Shown: piece after piece, positions 59,115 to 64,000 of the stretch
How positions within the stretch are numbered: position 1 is the first letter of the stretch
Layout: each line of letters opens with the position of its first letter
DNA from: Metallosphaera yellowstonensis MK1
GTDB taxonomy: Archaea > Thermoproteota > Thermoprotei_A > Sulfolobales > Sulfolobaceae
Length of the DNA stretch: 64,000 nucleotides
Assembly (NCBI RefSeq): GCF_000243315.1
Contig: NZ_JH597770.1
Location: forward strand, 348,740 to 412,739
Direction: 5' to 3'
Position numbers and translations under genes: made by a program
The notes under the pieces: generated by a model
Database searches by the model: none
Seen by the model: only the letters and a program-made list of their open reading frames with translations
What the model was told of the DNA's origin: nothing

Positions 59115-59984
59115 ATGCGTATAGGTCTAATAGGATTAGGAGTCATGGGTTGGAGAATAGGGGCAAACTTAGCAAAGGCTGGGAGACTTCACGTGGTTTA
59201 CAATAGGACGTCGGTAAAGGCCGAGCAGTTCAGTAGGGAATACGGTGTAAGGAACGCTGAATCGATACAACGGCTAGCGGAGGAGAGCGATGTAATACTC
59301 ACGGTTTTAGCTGACGACGTTGCGGTACAGGAGGTCGTGGAAGGTTTGCTCCCAAAGGTCAAGGGGAGGATACTAGTGGAGATGTCAACGATTTCTCCCC
59401 CTCTGAGTATCAGGTTAGCGGAAAAGGTGAAGGGGGCTGGGGGCGTAATGTATGACGCTCCCCTAGTGGGAACCTCAATTATGGTGGAGCAGAAGAAGCT
59501 CACGGTTCTGGTAGGGGGTCCAGAGGAGGGTTTTCAGAACCTAAAGGAGTTACTCTCCCACACGGCATCTGCAATACTCTACATGGGGCCCAACGGTATG
59601 GGTCTTTACGCGAAGCTCGTTAACAACTTGCTGATAGGAGCTTACGTTGCAGCCATGGCTGAGGCGTTCAATATGGGAGTTAGAAGCGGGTTAGATCCAG
59701 AGAAGGTCAGCGAATTCTTGGCCAAGTACAGTAGCGCCAGATCACCCACCTCAGAACTTAAGGCCCCCAAGATGGCCACAAGGGACTATTCCACTCAGTT
59801 CGCCACGAGACACATGAGGAAAGATCTCGAGATCATTGATAAGGAGGCCCAGAGGTTGGGCGTTCCCATTCCGATGTCAGCCCTCGCCCTTCAGTTGTAC
59901 AGAATGGTTGAGGCCATCGGTCTATCCGAGAAAGACTACTCCTCAATCTTTGAGATATATTCGAAGTTCACAAGGTCTTCATAA
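59115..59984 (+). CDS. Beta-hydroxyacid dehydrogenase family oxidoreductase
   Basis: A 289-residue NAD(P)-dependent dehydrogenase of the 3-hydroxyisobutyrate dehydrogenase family. The Rossmann motif GLIGLGVMGWRI opens it, and the catalytic lysine lies in GMGLYAKLVNNLL near residue 176. The usual substrate motif (AP then SGG) reads DAPLVGTSIMVEQKKL here, so the substrate may differ from hydroxyisobutyrate. It starts four bases after the Pus10-like stop and overlaps the glycosyltransferase start by one base. Confidence 0.85.
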   Translation: MRIGLIGLGVMGWRIGANLAKAGRLHVVYNRTSVKAEQFSREYGVRNAESIQRLAEESDVILTVLADDVAVQEVVEGLLPKVKGRILVEMSTISPPLSIRLAEKVKGAGGVMYDAPLVGTSIMVEQKKLTVLVGGPEEGFQNLKELLSHTASAILYMGPNGMGLYAKLVNNLLIGAYVAAMAEAFNMGVRSGLDPEKVSEFLAKYSSARSPTSELKAPKMATRDYSTQFATRHMRKDLEIIDKEAQRLGVPIPMSALALQLYRMVEAIGLSEKDYSSIFEIYSKFTRSS

Positions 59985-61102
59985 TGGGACCCATAAGAAA
60001 GGTGTGGATGTTAACTCCACTTTTTTTCCCAGTAAAGGCTGGGACAGAGGTTCACGTTTACAACCTCAGCAAGGAGCTTCTGAGGCTATCTGTCCCAGTT
60101 GAAATACACACCACTAGGGACACCTACGACGCTAAGAGGGTTCTCAGCGAGGAAGAAAATGTGGATGGCCTGAAGGTCGTCAGACATGATAGGACTTGGA
60201 GGTACGGCGATTCCCCATCAATCCTTCACATACATAACCTAGGGAGGAAGTACAGCCTCTGGAACCTCTACACCTTCTACTACCTCCTGGTCGAGTCTAG
60301 GTTCAGAGACACTCCAGTGGTCATGACCCCTCACGACATCCTTATAGTTCACAAGGGTAAGGTAATCTCTTTTATAGAAAAGTTGGCAGGCAGGAGATTG
60401 AACGGGATAATAGCAGTGAGCGAGTGGGAGAGGGAGAAGATGATTGAACTGGGATACGAGCCCTCTAAGATAGAGGTCATCCCAAACGGTGTTGAGGATA
60501 GGGCCTACGAACAACCCAAGGAGGAGAAGAACGGGGAGTATATACTTTACTTGGCCAGGTTCAGCAAGGAGAAGGGTCAGCTCTTTGCAGTGGAGTGTCT
60601 CAAACGAATCCCAGTGAGGATGATTATGGCGGGACAGATCAGGGACCAAGAGTACTTCAGGCTAGTAATGAATAGGGTCAAGGAATTAGGCCTGGAGGAT
60701 AGAGTACGATACTTGGGGGTAGTGAGCGACGAGGAGAAGTACAAGCTAATGGACGGAGCGTTAGCCCTCGTACTCACATCTGAGGTTGAGGGAGAACCAA
60801 TAGTGGTGAAGGAAGCCATGGCTAGGGGTACTCCTGTCATAGTGGGTAGGAAGGCTGAGGTCTTGCCCACGATAGTCAAGGACGGGGAGAACGGGTTTGT
60901 GATATCCGACTGTGAGGACTTGAGAGAAGCTGTGGAGAAGCTTAAGAATGGGAGAGTGAGGGAGGAGATATCTCGGAGGAACCTCGAATTATCTAAACAG
61001 TGGAGGTGGTCTGCAATAGCTAAGAAAACCCTCGAGTACTACAGTACATTGCTTTCAGGGATGGAACAAAAAGTTTCAGGTAGTGCGGGGACGGGGATTT
61101 GA
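59984..61102 (+). CDS. Glycosyltransferase family 4 protein
   Basis: A 372-residue GT-B glycosyltransferase. The N-terminal acceptor-binding half has FFPVKAGTEVHVYNLSKELLRL. The C-terminal nucleotide-sugar half has YLARFSKEKGQLFAVE and the E-x7-E type motif EVEGEPIVVKEAMARGTPVI near residue 268. No transmembrane segment is seen, so it acts in the cytoplasm or at the inner membrane face, perhaps on glycolipids or protein glycans. The stop codon lies within the convergent tRNA-Leu gene, an overlap of 19 bases. Confidence 0.88.
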   Translation: MGPIRKVWMLTPLFFPVKAGTEVHVYNLSKELLRLSVPVEIHTTRDTYDAKRVLSEEENVDGLKVVRHDRTWRYGDSPSILHIHNLGRKYSLWNLYTFYYLLVESRFRDTPVVMTPHDILIVHKGKVISFIEKLAGRRLNGIIAVSEWEREKMIELGYEPSKIEVIPNGVEDRAYEQPKEEKNGEYILYLARFSKEKGQLFAVECLKRIPVRMIMAGQIRDQEYFRLVMNRVKELGLEDRVRYLGVVSDEEKYKLMDGALALVLTSEVEGEPIVVKEAMARGTPVIVGRKAEVLPTIVKDGENGFVISDCEDLREAVEKLKNGRVREEISRRNLELSKQWRWSAIAKKTLEYYSTLLSGMEQKVSGSAGTGI

Positions 61103-61179
61103 ACCCCGGATGGCCTACGCCAGCGGATCACTTACTGGGTCTTGAGTCCGCCCCCTTGGACCAGCTCGGGCATCCCCGC
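61084..61179 (-). tRNA. tRNA-Leu (anticodon CAA) with a 12-base intron
   Basis: Acceptor gcgggga/tccccgc (61173-61179 with 61085-61091), discriminator A, D-arm, anticodon stem gcgga/tccgc, a long leucine-type variable arm (tggc-gtag-gcca), and T-stem cgggg/ccccg with loop ttcaaat. The anticodon CAA is at 61142-61144. Twelve extra bases (61129-61140) lie between nucleotides 37 and 38, the canonical archaeal intron site. A TATA-like cctttttagatcc (about 61200-61212) is 27 bases upstream on the minus strand. The 3' end overlaps the glycosyltransferase gene. Confidence 0.93.
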
Positions 61180-61222
61180 ACATGGAAAACTATTCGAGGG
61201 ATCTAAAAAGGGTTTCTGAATC

Positions 61223-62605
61223 TCACATCTTCTTCAAGACGAGAGAGGTTAAGGTCGACTCGACACCTTTGACTGACCTTATGTTCTCAATTATATTGTT
61301 GAGTTCTGTGGGATCCCTGGCCTCTACCTTAGCCACTATATCATAGTCTCCTGAGATTTCCATGACCTCCTTTATTCCTGAAATTGAGGCTAGCCTTCTG
61401 GTAACAGAGGTTGTGTAGACGTTAGAGGCACACTTGATGGAGATGACTGCCTCTATCCTGTCTGGAGGCCTCGGCTTCAGGACCTTCCCAGTCACCTCTT
61501 CTGCTATTTCCAGGAGATCCACGTCTCTGAAATACCTTGTGGTCTGGCTGGACTTTATCTTGGCAAGGACTAACTCCAGTTCCCTCTCTTCCAACTTCAC
61601 TCCCAACCTCTCAAACCTATCCTTCAATGCATGCTTACCAGTGTATTTATCTATCACGTAATCCCTAGATCTTCCGAAGACTTCTGGAGGCATGAACTCA
61701 TACGTCCTGGGGTCGGTGAGTACTCCAGCCACATGTATTCCAGCCTTGTGTACAAAGGCGTAATCTCCAGTGATCGGGAAGTTGGGAGGCATCGGAATTC
61801 CGCTGTACTTTTCGACCAGTGATGCGACCTTGCTCAACCCCTCTAACTTGACCACGTCCAAGTTGAAGTGGTACTTCAGCGCAGCGGCGACTGCCTGTAG
61901 GGGGACTATCCCCACCCTCTCCCCCAGCCCGTTTACGGTTGCGTGAATTATGGTTGCACCGCCCTCAACTGCAGCTAACGCGTTAGCTACCGCCATCCCT
62001 AAATCATTGTGGGCGTGAATATCGTACTCTACTCCAGGAACCTCCTTAACCAAGAAGGAGAAGAGCTCCTTGGTCTTGGTAGGATAGAGTATCCCGACAG
62101 TGTCAGCTATCCCTATCCTGTCGGCTCCCGAGTCCCTGGCGGTCTTTATCACCTTGACCAGGTAGTCCAGGTCCGTCCTAGTGGCATCCTCAGCTGTGAA
62201 CCTGATCTTCACTCCGTGGGATTTCGCATAGCTCACAGCCTCGGCGATTACGTTAAGGGCCTCCTCCCTCGTGGTCTTAGTCTTAGCCTTGAGGTGAATG
62301 TCGCTGACCCCATAAAATATGGCTATCCTGTCTGCCTCGACCTCGTTCACTATCTCTATGTCCCTCTTAACTGCCCTACTGTGGGCCAAGATCTCGGAGG
62401 TTAACTCTCCCTCCCTTTTGAGCTTAACTATTCTCTTTATTCCCTCGTAAATGTCAGGTGAGACGGCAGGATGTCCTGCCTCTATCATGGCGACCCCTAT
62501 CTCAGAAAGGGCCTTAGCTATCTCCACCCTCTGCTCTACACTGAAGACGACACCTGGGGTCTGTTCCCCTTCCCTGAGGGTGGAGTCTAAGATTCCTACC
62601 TTCAT
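61223..62605 (-). CDS. lysS: Homocitrate synthase with C-terminal regulatory (RAM/ACT-like) domain
   Basis: Condenses acetyl-CoA with 2-oxoglutarate in the AAA-type lysine pathway. ATG 62605 is preferred to GTG 62614 because aggtg lies about 9 bases upstream. The 460 residues contain the TIM-barrel motifs DSTLREGEQTPGV, AHNDLGMAVANALAAVEGGA and NGLGERVGIVPL. Residues 388-460 form an Lrp/AsnC-like ligand domain (SIKCASNVYTTSVTRRLASISGIKEV ... SVKGVESTLTSLVL), suggesting lysine feedback. An isopropylmalate or citramalate synthase reading is less likely. Confidence 0.85.
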   Translation of the reverse strand: MKVGILDSTLREGEQTPGVVFSVEQRVEIAKALSEIGVAMIEAGHPAVSPDIYEGIKRIVKLKREGELTSEILAHSRAVKRDIEIVNEVEADRIAIFYGVSDIHLKAKTKTTREEALNVIAEAVSYAKSHGVKIRFTAEDATRTDLDYLVKVIKTARDSGADRIGIADTVGILYPTKTKELFSFLVKEVPGVEYDIHAHNDLGMAVANALAAVEGGATIIHATVNGLGERVGIVPLQAVAAALKYHFNLDVVKLEGLSKVASLVEKYSGIPMPPNFPITGDYAFVHKAGIHVAGVLTDPRTYEFMPPEVFGRSRDYVIDKYTGKHALKDRFERLGVKLEERELELVLAKIKSSQTTRYFRDVDLLEIAEEVTGKVLKPRPPDRIEAVISIKCASNVYTTSVTRRLASISGIKEVMEISGDYDIVAKVEARDPTELNNIIENIRSVKGVESTLTSLVLKKM

Positions 62606-62679
62606 TAGACGCACCTAGCCGTTCTAAACCGGTAAGTTACTTATTAATAGTATTGTAAAACAATGGTTAGATCTTCGAA

Positions 62680-62955
62680 CTAAGAGAGGGAACTTAAGAT
62701 GAGTTCTCTTACATTCTCAAGTCCTATCTTTGGGGCATATTTTTCTATTATTGCCGTCAGGAGGTTAAAGAAGTCCGGATTCTTCTTCACCTGGTCCATG
62801 TGATTGGCATAAACGAAAATGATGGACGAGCGTATATTGCTGTTCCTCCTCAACTCTCCCTCAAGTTCACTGAGCATTTCCTCCAGAGAGCCCAAGTTTA
62901 TCCTACTCCTATAGTTTCTCAGCCTCACGAACTCCTCTTGATCTAGGATGGACAT
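62680..62955 (-). CDS. Small helical protein downstream of pyrH
   Basis: A 91-residue, mostly helical protein (MSILDQEEFVRLRNYRSRINLGSLEEMLSELEGELRRN...) with no recognised motif. It follows pyrH by only three bases, so it is co-transcribed with it. Function unknown; the strong coupling suggests a nucleotide-metabolism or chromatin link, but the sequence does not show it. Confidence 0.65.
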   Translation of the reverse strand: MSILDQEEFVRLRNYRSRINLGSLEEMLSELEGELRRNSNIRSSIIFVYANHMDQVKKNPDFFNLLTAIIEKYAPKIGLENVRELILSSLS

Positions 62956-62958
62956 ATC

Positions 62959-63633
62959 TCACACCGGCTCGACTATACTTGCTATTCCCGACCCCTTAAT
63001 AACGTCTGTCAGCCTATCTAGTCTATTCACGTTGGTCACCAACACCCTTATCCTCGACCGCTCCACGATCTTCATGGCCATTGGGTCCAGTAGTTCGTAG
63101 GTCCCAGCCTTGACCGACTGCGACGTCTCAAGTATCCTCTTGAGTTCTGCAGTAGTTACCCTGGGGAGCAACTTGGCCTCTGGGTTCAGCCTGGGGTCAC
63201 TGTCGTAAACACCCTCCACCGTGGTGGCTATGACCAGGTAATCGGCAACAGTGGCCTCAGCCACAAGTGCTGCCACTGCAGCCGTGGATTGACCTGGCTG
63301 GAACCCTCCAGTTACCACCACCTTTCCCTGGGACCAGTACTCTATGAACTGCTCCAGGCTCTCAGGCACCCTCCCGTAGGCTAGGTCGTTGAGGGCCATA
63401 GCCACCAGGAACGCGTTCAGTCTGGACACCCATATACCCATCAGATCCAGGCTAGCTTCGTTGAGCCCAAGTGACCTACCCATGGAAATATACTTCCTCG
63501 CTGTGGAGCCTCCTCCGGTAACTACTGCGACCCTGTTACCCCTCTCCACCAAACCTCTCACTGCCCTCGGAAGTAGGGACTTGTCTCCCTCGTCGTCGAA
63601 ATACTTCCCAGTAACCTTTATGACGAGTTTCAT
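62959..63633 (-). CDS. pyrH: UMP kinase
   Basis: Phosphorylates UMP to UDP. The 224 residues are of the amino-acid-kinase fold typical of archaeal PyrH: MKLVIKVTGKYFDDE, VAVVTGGGSTARKYI near residue 35, VVVTGGFQPGQSTAAVAALVAE near 105, and ATTVEGVYDSDPR near 136. It is 29 bases downstream of cren7 on the same strand, with a small helical protein after it. Confidence 0.95.
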   Translation of the reverse strand: MKLVIKVTGKYFDDEGDKSLLPRAVRGLVERGNRVAVVTGGGSTARKYISMGRSLGLNEASLDLMGIWVSRLNAFLVAMALNDLAYGRVPESLEQFIEYWSQGKVVVTGGFQPGQSTAAVAALVAEATVADYLVIATTVEGVYDSDPRLNPEAKLLPRVTTAELKRILETSQSVKAGTYELLDPMAMKIVERSRIRVLVTNVNRLDRLTDVIKGSGIASIVEPV

Positions 63634-63662
63634 CAGGAAAACTTAGAAAACTAGTAAAAAAC

Positions 63663-63848
63663 TTAAACGGCATAGTCGTCTGGGAGCTTGTGCCTAAAGT
63701 ACTTCCCGGTCTCGGGATCTTTGAATAGACCTATCTTCACTCCCTTCCTTCCCTTGGGAGCTAGAGTCCAGGCCTTCTCTGGAGTCAGATCCATCTCCTT
63801 CCCCCCAGGCGTCTTAACCTTCACGGCCTTCTTATAGGTCATAGGCAT
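63663..63848 (-). CDS. creN7: Chromatin protein Cren7
   Basis: A crenarchaeal DNA-binding chromatin protein of SH3-like fold. The 61 residues (from ATG 63848; TTG 63851 and ATG 63842 are alternatives) contain [20 protein letters not shown] and [20 protein letters not shown], then [11 protein letters not shown], nearly identical to the Sulfolobus protein. A minus-strand TATA box, gtttataacc (63873-63882), is about 28 bases upstream, so the mRNA is effectively leaderless. Confidence 0.96.
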   Translation of the reverse strand: MPMTYKKAVKVKTPGGKEMDLTPEKAWTLAPKGRKGVKIGLFKDPETGKYFRHKLPDDYAV

Positions 63849-63923
63849 CAAGTTTAATGGTGTAGGATTAAGGTTATAAACCTTTCCATGAGTAACGCAA
63901 TTGATAATACCATGAGTTAATCA

Positions 63924-64000
63924 ATGACTGATGCTGAAGGACTTCTTCAATCAACACAGCTCGTGTTTCCACCATCCAACAATAGGGTAGAACCTGTGAT
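63924..64000 (+). CDS. Start of an unidentified gene, cut by window end
   Basis: An ATG frame, MTDAEGLLQSTQLVFPPSNN..., is open for 25 codons to the window edge, divergent from cren7. The composition is protein-like, but there is too little sequence to name a family, and no clear TATA box precedes it. It could also be a chance open frame. Confidence 0.35.
   Translation, partial: MTDAEGLLQSTQLVFPPSNNRVEPV

Overview
This window looks like a chromosomal segment of a thermoacidophilic crenarchaeon of the order Sulfolobales. The evidence is a set of lineage-typical proteins: Cren7, two Alba paralogues, a reverse gyrase, a thermosome of the TF55-alpha type, TFE-beta, a divergent second TFB, GatDE, the Nop5/fibrillarin pair and a cobalamin-dependent ribonucleotide reductase. 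Many genes appear leaderless, with a TATA box about 26 bases before the start codon, and GTG and TTG starts are common. Base composition judged by eye is mid-40s percent GC, higher than most Sulfolobus or Acidianus and most like Metallosphaera. The genus is inference. Gene order also matches what I remember of the S. solfataricus SSO0857-SSO0977 region.

Layout. 1-4662: threonine/lysine-branch genes (aspartate kinase fragment, aspartate-semialdehyde dehydrogenase), a PHP protein, an NreA-type DNA repair protein and ornithine carbamoyltransferase. 4695-9211: two small regulators, a NAD-kinase-like protein, a WhiP-like winged-helix protein next to a possible replication origin, two unknown zinc/cysteine proteins and a degenerate Ncs6/Ncs2-like protein. 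9259-17764: thermosome alpha with a palindromic upstream element, small unknowns, argS followed by tRNA-Arg(CCG), class II ribonucleotide reductase and a small HTH regulator. 17751-30737: GatE-GatD, ribosomal protein S30e, Nop5-fibrillarin, UPF0216, an HTH regulator, Trm1, TFE-beta, TFB2-Gar1, a coiled-coil protein and a DUF373 membrane protein. 30946-41426: Taw1, riboflavin kinase convergent with FAD synthetase, diphthine synthase, a phosphoesterase, TBP, GatA-GatC-CutA, an XPB1-type helicase and Alba1. 41427-43443: the one accessory-looking patch, a decayed insertion sequence with clear terminal inverted repeats and a multiply frameshifted transposase. 43444-64000: reverse gyrase, Alba2, an Lhr helicase, an L24e-like protein, RtcB, deoxyhypusine synthase, topoisomerase VI B and A, aIF5A, SRP54, a Pus10-like protein lacking the catalytic motif, a hydroxyacid dehydrogenase, a glycosyltransferase, tRNA-Leu(CAA) with a short intron, homocitrate synthase, UMP kinase, Cren7 and the first codons of another gene.

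How it fits together. Most of the window is core information processing: basal transcription (TBP, TFB2, TFE-beta), chromatin and DNA topology (Alba1, Alba2, Cren7, reverse gyrase, topoisomerase VI), RNA modification and processing (Nop5, fibrillarin, Gar1, Trm1, Taw1, RtcB), translation (ArgS, GatCA, GatDE, S30e, aIF5A with its modifying enzyme deoxyhypusine synthase, diphthine synthase) and SRP54. 

The least expected signals are: two or three unannotated C/D box guide RNA candidates with matching promoters; TBP apparently starting at an ATT codon; two tRNA-modification-enzyme relatives that have lost their catalytic motifs; and a possible oriC3-type origin beside the WhiP-like gene. No CRISPR array, defence island or prophage was seen.
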